Positions 25,636-32,768 of a stretch of 40,039 bases of DNA are shown here, in pieces; positions within the stretch are counted from its first letter, which is position 1, and every line of letters starts with the position of its first letter. The notes beneath the pieces were generated by a model. That model was not told the origin of the DNA. It did not search any database and saw only the letters and a program-made list of their open reading frames with translations. Both the position numbers and the translations under genes were made by a program. The DNA is from Clostridia bacterium (lineage in GTDB: Bacteria > Bacillota > Clostridia > TANB77 > CAG-508). The DNA lies in the NCBI GenBank assembly GCA_022798335.1, contig JAAWMH010000021.1, forward strand, positions 1-40,039. The letters run 5' to 3'.

Positions 25636-26493
25636 ATGGACAAAAAACTAGAATTATTACCACTTACCAATGATTTTGTATTTAAAAGAGTATTCACAAA
25701 AGATGGAAATGAAGATTTACTAAAAGACTTTTTAACTGCCATACTAGATATTGAAATTAAAGAAATAGAAATCAAAAATCCAGAAATGACAAAAGAAAAC
25801 AAAGAAGCAAAGCTAGAAATACTAGATATTAGAGCAAAAGCAAATAACAATATGTTAATTAATATTGAAATGCAAGTAAGAGACTATAAAGATATTGGAA
25901 AAAGGTCAATGGCATATACTAGTAAAGTGTATTCAGACCAATTAAAAATAGGAGACCAATATAAAGATACATACAAAACAATAGCAATTAACATTTTAAA
26001 CTTTAATTTCTATAACAGAAATACATATCATTCCATTAGTAGAATGAAGTTTGAAAAAATAGAAAAAGAAAAGTATGTTAATATGGGATATGAACGAGAA
26101 GAAGAGTATGCCACAAAAGATATTGAAATTCATTACATAGAACTTCCAAAGTTTTTAAAGAAAAATCCAGGAGTAGGAAGTAAGCTAGAACAGTGGCTAT
26201 GGCTAATCTGTGGAGAGGGGGAAAAGGCAGATATGGCAAAAAAGAAAAATGAAGAGGTAAAAAAAGCATCAGAAGTGTTAGAAACAATCAGTCAAGATGA
26301 AAAAGAGCAAATGCGTTATTTATCAAGGCTTATGAAACAAATGGATGAAGAAAGTTATTATGCTTATGCAAGAAAAGAGGGGGAAAAACAAGCTAAACTA
26401 CAAACTGCGAAAAAATTATTGAAAAAAGGAATTGATATAGAAATTATAATTGAAACTACTGGACTTACAAAACAAGAAATTCTCAATTCTTAA
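25636..26493 (+). CDS. Rpn / PD-(D/E)XK nuclease family transposase-like protein
   Basis: 285 residues. MDKKLELLPLTNDFVFKRVF is the usual start. The nuclease core has Asp in LDIRAKANNNMLINIEMQ, where D and ExQ replace the classical D-ExK. The tail is charged (RKEGEKQAKLQTAKKLLKKG) and ends with a helix-turn-helix-like TGLTKQEI, as in many Rpn proteins. The family includes RecA-independent recombination-promoting nucleases, usually multicopy in gut Clostridia. RBS GAAAGGAA precedes the ATG. Confidence 0.85.
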   Translation: MDKKLELLPLTNDFVFKRVFTKDGNEDLLKDFLTAILDIEIKEIEIKNPEMTKENKEAKLEILDIRAKANNNMLINIEMQVRDYKDIGKRSMAYTSKVYSDQLKIGDQYKDTYKTIAINILNFNFYNRNTYHSISRMKFEKIEKEKYVNMGYEREEEYATKDIEIHYIELPKFLKKNPGVGSKLEQWLWLICGEGEKADMAKKKNEEVKKASEVLETISQDEKEQMRYLSRLMKQMDEESYYAYARKEGEKQAKLQTAKKLLKKGIDIEIIIETTGLTKQEILNS

Positions 26494-26678
26494 AACTAAT
26501 CAAAATGCATTTTAAATTTTTAACTTTCTGAACTTTTTTAAAACTACTTGACAGTTTACAATAATCAATATAAAATAGTATCGTAGATAAAATATATTCT
26601 AATAAAAGATAAACAAAAATTAGTGATATATATTTTGTACATTGAAAATTAAATAAGAAAGAGGTGTTATTTGGAATT

Positions 26679-28220
26679 ATGGATATCATAATCAATATCG
26701 CCGTTTTTCTAATCGCTGCTGTGATTTTTACATTTGTAGGAATATATGTAAGAAAAAAAATTGCAGAGTCTAAAATGGAAAGTGCAGAAAATGAAGCAAA
26801 GAAAATACTTGAACTGGCAAACATAGAAGCAGAAAATAAAAAGAAAGAAGAAATATTTAAAGCTAAAGAAGAAATTATGAATGCCAGAAAAGAATTAGAC
26901 CAAGAGGTTAGAGAAAGAAGAGGCGAAGTACAAAGTCAAGAAAAAAGATTAATTCAGAAAGAAGAAAATTTAGAAAGAAAGCAAGACTTGGTAGAAAATA
27001 AAGAAAAAGAGTTAGAACATAAATACCAAGAATTAGAAAACAAAAAATCAGAAATTGAACAAGTTTTAAATAATCAAATGGCAGAATTACAAAGAATTTC
27101 TGAATTATCAAAAGAAGATGCTAAAAATTTATTACTTTCAGAATTAGAAAAACAATTAGTTGGAGAAAAAGCATCTATTATTCGAGATATGGAAAACAAA
27201 ATAAAAGAAGAAGCAGAAAAAAATGCCAAAGAAGTAATTGGATATGCTGTACAAAAATGTGCTGCAGATCATACTTCTGAAACTACAGTATCTATTGTAG
27301 CACTACCAAATGATGACATGAAAGGTAGAATTATTGGTAGAGAAGGCAGAAACATAAAAACCTTAGAAACCTTAACAGGAATTGACTTAATTATTGATGA
27401 CACACCTGAAGCTGTTGTTATTTCTGGATTTGACCCATTAAGAAGAGAAGTTGCAAGATTAGCCCTAGAAAAGCTAATTGATGATGGAAGAATTCATCCA
27501 ACTAAAATTGAAGAAATGGTAGAAAAGGCAAAAGAAGAAATTGCAAATACCATTAAAGAAGAAGGGGAAAGAGCTGTTTTAGAAACAGGTGTTATTGGAC
27601 TTCATCCAGATTTAGTACAACTTATTGGAAAGCTTAAATATAGAACCAGCTATGGGCAAAATGTTTTAAACCATTCTATTGAAGTATCTAATTTAGCTAG
27701 AATTATGGCAGAAGAATTAGGCTTAGATCCAAAACTTGCTAGACGTGCTGGATTATTACATGATATTGGTAAAGCATTAGACCACGATATGGAAGGAACA
27801 CATGTAGAGCTTGGTGTTGATATTTTAAAGAAATACAAAGAAAATGAAAATGTTATTAACGCTGTTGGTGCTCACCATGGAGATATAGAACCAAAAACAA
27901 TTGAGGCTGTTTTAGTACAAGCTGCTGATGCTATTTCAGCATCTAGACCTGGGGCAAGAAGAGAAACTCTAGAAGCCTATATTAAGAGATTAGAACAACT
28001 AGAAAATATTGCAGACTCTTTTGAAGGTGTTGATAAATCTTTTGCAATTCAAGCTGGTAGAGAAATTAGAATTATTGTAAAACCAGATAAAATCAATGAT
28101 GATCAAATGACTTTAATGGCTAGAGATATTGCTAAAAAAGTAGAAACAGAAATGGAATACCCTGGTCAAATAAAAGTAAATGTTGTAAGAGAAACAAGAG
28201 TTGTCGATTACGCAAAATAA
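26679..28220 (+). CDS. rny: Ribonuclease Y
   Basis: 513 residues. Membrane-anchored endoribonuclease that starts mRNA decay. An N-terminal transmembrane helix (about 5-25) is followed by a long coiled coil (about 30-200) and a KH domain with [15 protein letters not shown]. The HD domain carries [15 protein letters not shown] and GAHHGDIEP, and the C-terminal ARE-like region follows. ATG 26679 is chosen; GAGGTG (26661-26666) is its ribosome site. A GTG start at 26664 is unlikely because it overlaps that site. No in-frame CGG. Confidence 0.96.
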   Translation: MDIIINIAVFLIAAVIFTFVGIYVRKKIAESKMESAENEAKKILELANIEAENKKKEEIFKAKEEIMNARKELDQEVRERRGEVQSQEKRLIQKEENLERKQDLVENKEKELEHKYQELENKKSEIEQVLNNQMAELQRISELSKEDAKNLLLSELEKQLVGEKASIIRDMENKIKEEAEKNAKEVIGYAVQKCAADHTSETTVSIVALPNDDMKGRIIGREGRNIKTLETLTGIDLIIDDTPEAVVISGFDPLRREVARLALEKLIDDGRIHPTKIEEMVEKAKEEIANTIKEEGERAVLETGVIGLHPDLVQLIGKLKYRTSYGQNVLNHSIEVSNLARIMAEELGLDPKLARRAGLLHDIGKALDHDMEGTHVELGVDILKKYKENENVINAVGAHHGDIEPKTIEAVLVQAADAISASRPGARRETLEAYIKRLEQLENIADSFEGVDKSFAIQAGREIRIIVKPDKINDDQMTLMARDIAKKVETEMEYPGQIKVNVVRETRVVDYAK

Positions 28221-28227
28221 GCTTATT

Positions 28228-28266
28228 AAGAGTAACTATTTATTATAGATAGTTACTCTTTTTTTA
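28228..28266 (+). terminator. Terminator of rny
   Basis: Twelve-base arms (28228-28239 and 28249-28260) and a T-run. Confidence 0.9.
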
Positions 28267-28334
28267 TTCTATCACTTTGACATTAAAACCATGGTAAATC
28301 CTATTTGATTTTTAAAGTTAACGTAAAATTTTGT

Positions 28335-28363
28335 TTGACGAAAACCTAAAAGTCTGCTATAAT
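28335..28363 (+). promoter_or_regulatory. Promoter of the nadE island
   Basis: TTGACG (28335-28340), 17-base spacer, TATAAT (28358-28363). Confidence 0.8.
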
Positions 28364-28396
28364 ACTACTATCAACTTTTGAAAGGGGTTATTTTCT

Positions 28397-29185
28397 ATGT
28401 TAGAAAAAACCAAAAAAAACTTCGTCATTGATGAGACTAACGTTTCCTATTTTGCAACAAAAATTGCAAAATGGATTCGTTCATATGTCGAAGAGGTGCA
28501 CGCTAACGGCGTAGTTCTTGGTATGAGCGGCGGAATTGACTGCTCTGTTGTAGCAAGGCTTTGTCAGGTAGCTGGTGTTAAAACCGAACTTGTTTTAATG
28601 CCTTATGGCGACGATATGGAAAAAACCAACAGCTACAAGCATTCTATGGAGTTTATTAACAAATTTGGCTTTTCCTATCATACCTATGATATTAAGCCTT
28701 GTACTGACGCTCTCACCAGTTGTGTACAGTCTCCTTTGTTTGATCCTACCATGGTTAATCTTGAGCTTGCTAAAGCTAATGTTCGACCTCGTGTAAGAAT
28801 GAGCCATTTGTATCTTTATGCACAGCCTCATAATTTACTTGTAATTGGTACAGGTAACCTTTCTGAAAGAACGATTGGCTATTTTACTAAATGGGGAGAC
28901 GGCGGCTGTGATTTTAATCCGCTTGGTATGATTACCAAAAGAGAAGTCTACATTTTAGCTAGGTATTTACAAATTCCAGATAGCATTATTAACAAAAAGC
29001 CTTCTGCTGGTTTGTGGGAAGGTCAGACTGATGAAGACGAAATCGGACTTACCTATGAGCAAATCGATAGCTACTTGTTAAATGGCACTTCTGGTGAGCA
29101 AGAGGTGGATACAATCATTGAGAAAAAAGCCTTTATTGCACAGCATAAGTTAAAGGCTATTCCTATGTTTACTATGGCTGCCTAA
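28397..29185 (+). CDS. nadE: Ammonia-dependent NAD+ synthetase
   Basis: 262 residues. It amidates nicotinic acid adenine dinucleotide to NAD+. The adenylation P-loop is GMSGGIDCSV (about 43-52). GTGNLSERTIGYFTKWGDGGCD and PSAGLWEGQTDEDEIG are the NaAD-binding blocks. The glutaminase domain is absent, so ammonia is the nitrogen source. GAAAGGGG precedes the ATG. Codon use (GGC, CTC, GAG, GAC) is richer in GC than rny before it. It opens an island that also holds a nicotinamidase-like gene, so the two may recycle nicotinamide to NAD+. Confidence 0.93.
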   Translation: MLEKTKKNFVIDETNVSYFATKIAKWIRSYVEEVHANGVVLGMSGGIDCSVVARLCQVAGVKTELVLMPYGDDMEKTNSYKHSMEFINKFGFSYHTYDIKPCTDALTSCVQSPLFDPTMVNLELAKANVRPRVRMSHLYLYAQPHNLLVIGTGNLSERTIGYFTKWGDGGCDFNPLGMITKREVYILARYLQIPDSIINKKPSAGLWEGQTDEDEIGLTYEQIDSYLLNGTSGEQEVDTIIEKKAFIAQHKLKAIPMFTMAA

Positions 29186-29227
29186 TTTTTGTTTCGTAAC
29201 ACCATCATTTTTGAAGGAGTTCTTTCC

Positions 29228-29417
29228 ATGAAAATTCTTTATCTCGAAGGTACTGCATCAAAAGACTCTATTTCTCTTGCTTATGGAATTGAAGGAGAAA
29301 ACACCGATGTAGAAGGTTTCCAAAAATTCCTTAGAGGGCATCACATCACAAAAATAGAGCCTGGTCGTTGCATTGAAGAAATTCCGCGGAGCTTTTCTAA
29401 AAAAACTTAGGTTTTAA
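29228..29417 (+). CDS. Small unknown protein; possible +1 shift at CGG 29387
   Basis: AAGGAGTT precedes ATG 29228. Without a shift the protein has 60 residues and ends ...EEIPRSFSKKT at 29410. If the C of CGG (29387-29389) is skipped, the end becomes IPGAFLKKLRF, 62 residues, and the stop (29415-29417) abuts the ribosome site of the next small gene. Both readings are possible; the CGGAGCTTTT context is identical to that of the fba site. No family recognised. It lies between nadE and another small gene and is probably co-transcribed with them. Confidence 0.55.
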
Positions 29418-29432
29418 AAGGAGTTTATTCCT

Positions 29433-29591
29433 ATGTTCAAAAAGCAAAAAGCAGAAAGTTCTCTTGAGGAAACACCCTTTAGCTTATTAGACCCGCCAGA
29501 CTTTCCAAGCCCATGGAATATAAAGCTAGAAATAAAATTGCTAAGGGCTCGCTATGGAAAGTATCTTCCAAAAGACAAAACATCTAAGTAG
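29433..29591 (+). CDS. Small unknown protein, 52 residues
   Basis: GGAG at 29420-29423 precedes ATG 29433 by nine bases. The sequence runs MFKKQKAESS, a Pro-rich middle (DPPDFPSPWN) and a basic end (RYGKYLPKDKTSK). No cysteine, signal or membrane helix. It follows the 29228 gene closely and probably belongs to the nadE transcript. No known family. Confidence 0.5.
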   Translation: MFKKQKAESSLEETPFSLLDPPDFPSPWNIKLEIKLLRARYGKYLPKDKTSK

Positions 29592-29660
29592 ATAGGCATC
29601 CCACACACCAGCCTGTACCTAATGAACTTTTCCCTCGGCACTGCACCAAATGAGCCTTAT

Positions 29661-29738
29661 CATCGTAATTTCTAATAGAAATTACGATGTATCAAAAAAA
29701 TGTCCTTTGCTGATTTAAAACATTAGCAGAGGACATTT
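29661..29738. repeat. Two strong hairpins after the nadE cluster
   Basis: A perfect 12-base inverted repeat CATCGTAATTTC (29661-29672) with its complement (29678-29689), then AAATGTCC...GGACATTT (29698-29705 and 29731-29738) with more pairing inside. They probably end the nadE transcript; T-runs are weak on the plus strand and better on the minus strand. Confidence 0.6.
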
Positions 29739-29783
29739 CATTTGGCTAAATAGTAAGTTTTATAGAAAAATGGATAAAATGGC

Positions 29784-29812
29784 TTGCTTTAATTTACATA
29801 ATGTGATATAAT
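29784..29812 (+). promoter_or_regulatory. Promoter of the nicotinamidase-VWA transcript
   Basis: TTGCTT (29784-29789), 17-base spacer, TATAAT (29807-29812). Confidence 0.7.
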
Positions 29813-29824
29813 TCTAACTGTCAA

Positions 29825-29982
29825 AACTTTTTTCAGGTACCCTAAGTAATGTACTATGTTACTTAGGACACTTGGTTTTCCAGTATAGTAAGAATGTGGC
29901 TATACTGAAAAGTTGAGATTTCAGGGGTTTACCTCTGATAGTACCTTCACATTTGTTATCATGTACAAACTTTTAAGGAGGG
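29825..29982 (+). ncRNA. Structured leader, candidate riboswitch
   Basis: AGGTAC (29835-29840) pairs with GTACCT (29941-29946) and encloses three hairpins: CCTAAGTAA/TTACTTAGG (29841-29849, 29859-29867), CAGTATAG/CTATACTG (29881-29888, 29900-29907) and CAGGGG/CCTCTG (29922-29927, 29932-29937). AAAAGTT (29908-29914) can pair either with AACTTTT at 29825-29831 or with AACTTTT at 29968-29974, which touches the ribosome site AAGGAGGG (29975-29982). This is a mutually exclusive arrangement typical of switches. It is not matched to a known class. Confidence 0.55.
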
Positions 29983-29992
29983 CAATACAAAC

Positions 29993-30934
29993 ATGAACAG
30001 CACATTGAAAACTAGCTATGAGCAGATCGTTACCCCGGGTACCTTCGGTTCGCAGACCCAAGAGTCGGCTATCGCCAATATCGTGAATCTGGCGAGGCAC
30101 GAGGACCTGCGGCCTTCTGTCGAGGACTCCAAGCGGGTCCTTGTAATCAATATCGACAACCAGAAGGACTTCATGGACGGCGGCGCCTTGGGCGTTCCTG
30201 GGTCCTCTCAGGACGTGGAGCGGCTGTGCCAGTGGCTTTATGCCAACATGTGCAAAATCACCACCATCATCTCCAGTCTGGACACGCACCAGCCCTTCCA
30301 GGTCTTCTTTAAGGCCTGCTGGGCCGACGAGAACGGCAACCCGCCCGATGACTATACTCTCATCACAGCGGCTGACATCGCTTCTGGCAAATGGCATGTT
30401 CGGGCCATTAAGCCCAACTATGTCAGCGAGTATGTTGACCATCTGGAGCAGGACGGCAAGAAGACTCTGTGTATCTGGCCAGAGCACTGCATCAAGGGCA
30501 CTCAGGGTGCGGCCATGGAGAGCAACCTGGCCAACATGATCTACTTCCACAGCGTGTGCCGTAAGGTCATCAACCAGATGGTCCAGAAGGGCACTGATCC
30601 GTACTCCGAAATGTATGGTATTATCAAGCCCGAGTGGAGCCGCAAGAATGAGATCAATCAGTCCATCCTGACGGCTGTTGAGCAGCACGACGAGATCTAT
30701 CTGGTCGGCGAGGCAGGCAGTCACTGCCTGCTCGAGACCGGTCGACAGATTCTGGAGAGTTTTGCTGGTCGTCCTGACGTCACGCGCCGCATCACCATTC
30801 TTCGCGACTGTACTTCTCCTGTCGCCACCGTGCCCGGCGGGCCGGATTGGCGTAAGGTGATGGAAGACGGCTTTGCCGACTTCCAGAGCAAGTACGGTAT
30901 TACCATCGCCGATTCCACCAGTATCGTCCTGTAA
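29993..30934 (+). CDS. Nicotinamidase/isochorismatase-like hydrolase, GC-rich gene
   Basis: 313 residues, longer than typical PncA (about 180-210). Catalytic Asp55 in INIDNQKDFMDGGALGVPGS, the metal-site-like DTHQPFQVFF, WPEHCIKGTQGA and the nucleophile Cys in VGEAGSHCLLETG are the PncA-type blocks. PncA turns nicotinamide into nicotinate. The first 45 residues and an insertion (about 110-140, 180-230) are extra. Base composition is close to 58% G+C against about 30% in the backbone, and Arg is often CGG/CGC, a clear sign of transfer. Upstream lies a structured leader; downstream the VWA gene of the same composition. Confidence 0.82.
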   Translation: MNSTLKTSYEQIVTPGTFGSQTQESAIANIVNLARHEDLRPSVEDSKRVLVINIDNQKDFMDGGALGVPGSSQDVERLCQWLYANMCKITTIISSLDTHQPFQVFFKACWADENGNPPDDYTLITAADIASGKWHVRAIKPNYVSEYVDHLEQDGKKTLCIWPEHCIKGTQGAAMESNLANMIYFHSVCRKVINQMVQKGTDPYSEMYGIIKPEWSRKNEINQSILTAVEQHDEIYLVGEAGSHCLLETGRQILESFAGRPDVTRRITILRDCTSPVATVPGGPDWRKVMEDGFADFQSKYGITIADSTSIVL

Positions 30935-31002
30935 GACAGCACCATCAACTCAAGCACGGCAATTCAAGTTCTAAAATACAACAAAAACAGGAGGAATTTA
31001 AT

Positions 31003-31698
31003 ATGAGCAACTATCAGAGCAATGGCGTGATCGTGGCTGGTCTGGACGAGACCTACGCCGAAAACATGGACGCATGCGAGATCGAAGCCGCCCGCGTTAC
31101 CAACTTTGGTATCTTCGTGGACGGCTCTGGTAGCATGCTCCATTGGGAGGACATCATGCGTGACTGCCTGCAGCATGTTAAGAACGCCATTTTGGGTTCT
31201 AAGCAGGCTGACGAGATTCAGGTGGGTATCACCCGCTTTGCCAGTCAGGTGGTTCCCGGCGGCTACCAGCCCGTAGGCAAAATGTCTACCGACTATTATG
31301 CAAGCGGGCGTACCCTTCTGTATGATGCCATCGTGGACGGCACGCCGCGCCTGCTGAACTACATGAACGAGCAGCGGGCCAATGGCACCAGTACCCAGGG
31401 CATCATCGTCATCATGAGTGATGGAGAAGACGTCGGCTCCCATAATCAGCTCCGCGATGCGCGTGAGGCCATCAAGCAGCTGCTGGATGCCGAGGTCACC
31501 GTGGCTTATATCGCCTTTGGCGATGGGGCCCATGGTATTGCCGAGAAGCTGGGGGTTCCCCAGGGAAACATCAAGAACGTGGACGCCACCGAGAGCGAGC
31601 TTCGCAGTATCTTTGACCTTATGTCAAGGAGCGCCATCTCCGCTAGTAAAGCGGCAGCTGCTGGCAACACTGCGGGCGGCGGTTTCTGGAACGTGTAA
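31003..31698 (+). CDS. VWA-domain protein, TerY-like
   Basis: 231 residues, a single von Willebrand A domain. MIDAS: Asp40-x-Ser-x-Ser in FVDGSGSM, Thr in ASGRTLLYDAI and Asp in IVIMSDGEDVG. It ends in an Ala/Gly-rich tail (AGNTAGGGFWNV). CAGGAGGAA precedes the ATG. Its GC content equals that of the gene before it, 68 bases upstream. In TerY-P systems a protein of this type is paired with a PP2C phosphatase and a kinase, both of which follow here. Role inferred: a metal-dependent adaptor that gathers phosphosignalling partners. Confidence 0.85.
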   Translation: MSNYQSNGVIVAGLDETYAENMDACEIEAARVTNFGIFVDGSGSMLHWEDIMRDCLQHVKNAILGSKQADEIQVGITRFASQVVPGGYQPVGKMSTDYYASGRTLLYDAIVDGTPRLLNYMNEQRANGTSTQGIIVIMSDGEDVGSHNQLRDAREAIKQLLDAEVTVAYIAFGDGAHGIAEKLGVPQGNIKNVDATESELRSIFDLMSRSAISASKAAAAGNTAGGGFWNV

Positions 31699-31736
31699 CA
31701 AGAACCTAAAAGTTTAACAAACAGCAAATGTCAAAA

Positions 31737-31772
31737 TAGGGGGGAAGGTGCAAATGCATCTTCCCTCTTTAT
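31737..31772 (+). terminator. Terminator after the VWA gene
   Basis: GGGAAGGTGCA (31742-31752) and TGCATCTTCCC (31755-31765) with a T-rich tail. It separates the GC-rich pair from the PP2C-kinase genes, perhaps only partly. Confidence 0.7.
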
Positions 31773-31796
31773 TTAAAACTAAGGGGGAAAACAAAT

Positions 31797-32753
31797 ATGC
31801 TCTTTTCGCAAATTAAAAAGGGAATTTCTAATTTGATTCCTAAAACCACTTCGGTTCTTGCTCCTCAGGAAGATACTGCAAACAGCAATAGCACTACAAA
31901 CACAACTGAATCTGTTGCTGCTCCTAGCATTCAAAAGCCTGAGCGGAAGGTAATTTCTTTTACGCATATTGGAGCTGACCATATCTTTGCTGGTGTGAAT
32001 AACCAAGATTATAAGCTCTGTGGTCCTAATATGAAATTTGTTTTTGATGGTTGTGGCTCTGGCGCCTCTTCTGAAGTGGGGTCTCGTCTTTTTGTACAGC
32101 TTTTTATGCAAGAAGGCGCAAATCTCATGCAAAGTGGAACTACCATTGGTGAAGAAAACTTCGAGGAAATTGTAAAAAAAGTTTTTGAGCGATTGACTGC
32201 TCTTAGCAATGATCCTGATTTTGTCTTCAATAACTATTGTTTTACCATTTTAGCATGCTTTGAAACAGATAACGAATATGTAGTTATGAGCTGTGGAGAT
32301 GGCTTTATCATCTTAGATGATGGAAAAAACATAAGCTTCCAAAAGCTCGATGATGGAGAATATCCGAAGTATTATATTTATAACTACATTGAGGACAAGG
32401 AACTTTTAAAGGAGTATCAAGATGGTGTTTCTTTTACTGTAAACCGCTTTAGCAAGCAGACTTACCAAACAGTAGGAGTTGCAACTGATGGTCTTCGTTT
32501 TTACAGCGAACTTACTCAAGAGGACCAATTGAAATTTGCAAGAGCTTTGCATATGGGAAATATTGGACTGATTGAAAAGATTATTAACCTGTGCAATAGT
32601 GATAAAACCCTGCTTGTAAGCCTTTATCGTTACTATCAAAGATTTACTACAGAGCAACAGCGTCAAACTTTTTTAAAGTATGTTCCTCAGCTGAGAAACT
32701 TTGAAAATCGCAGCAAAACTAAATTCCACGACGACATTACAATTTGCTTCTAA
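31797..32753 (+). CDS. PP2C-type protein phosphatase
   Basis: 318 residues. A Ser/Thr/Asn-rich N-terminal linker (about 20-50) is followed by a PP2C domain. FDGCGSG (about 83-89) is the metal-binding DGxG motif, SCGDGFIIL the GD motif, ATDGL the second Asp site, and HDDITICF at the very end the final DD motif. It should remove phosphate from Ser/Thr on substrates of the kinase encoded 15 bases downstream. Codon use is intermediate between backbone and the GC-rich pair; one in-frame CGG is used as Arg in PERKVISF. AAGGGGGAAA precedes the ATG. Confidence 0.85.
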   Translation: MLFSQIKKGISNLIPKTTSVLAPQEDTANSNSTTNTTESVAAPSIQKPERKVISFTHIGADHIFAGVNNQDYKLCGPNMKFVFDGCGSGASSEVGSRLFVQLFMQEGANLMQSGTTIGEENFEEIVKKVFERLTALSNDPDFVFNNYCFTILACFETDNEYVVMSCGDGFIILDDGKNISFQKLDDGEYPKYYIYNYIEDKELLKEYQDGVSFTVNRFSKQTYQTVGVATDGLRFYSELTQEDQLKFARALHMGNIGLIEKIINLCNSDKTLLVSLYRYYQRFTTEQQRQTFLKYVPQLRNFENRSKTKFHDDITICF

Positions 32754-32768
32754 AGGGAGGAAAGGTAA

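Noticed and set aside
29661..29740. Insertion-sequence terminal repeats
   Set aside because: The inverted repeats are adjacent hairpins with 5-25-base loops and enclose no transposase.
29921..30724. Long reverse-strand reading frame opposite the nicotinamidase-like gene
   Set aside because: A shadow of GC-rich codons; no ribosome site and no recognisable domain, whereas the plus strand has clear motifs. The same holds for 30964-31533 on the minus strand.
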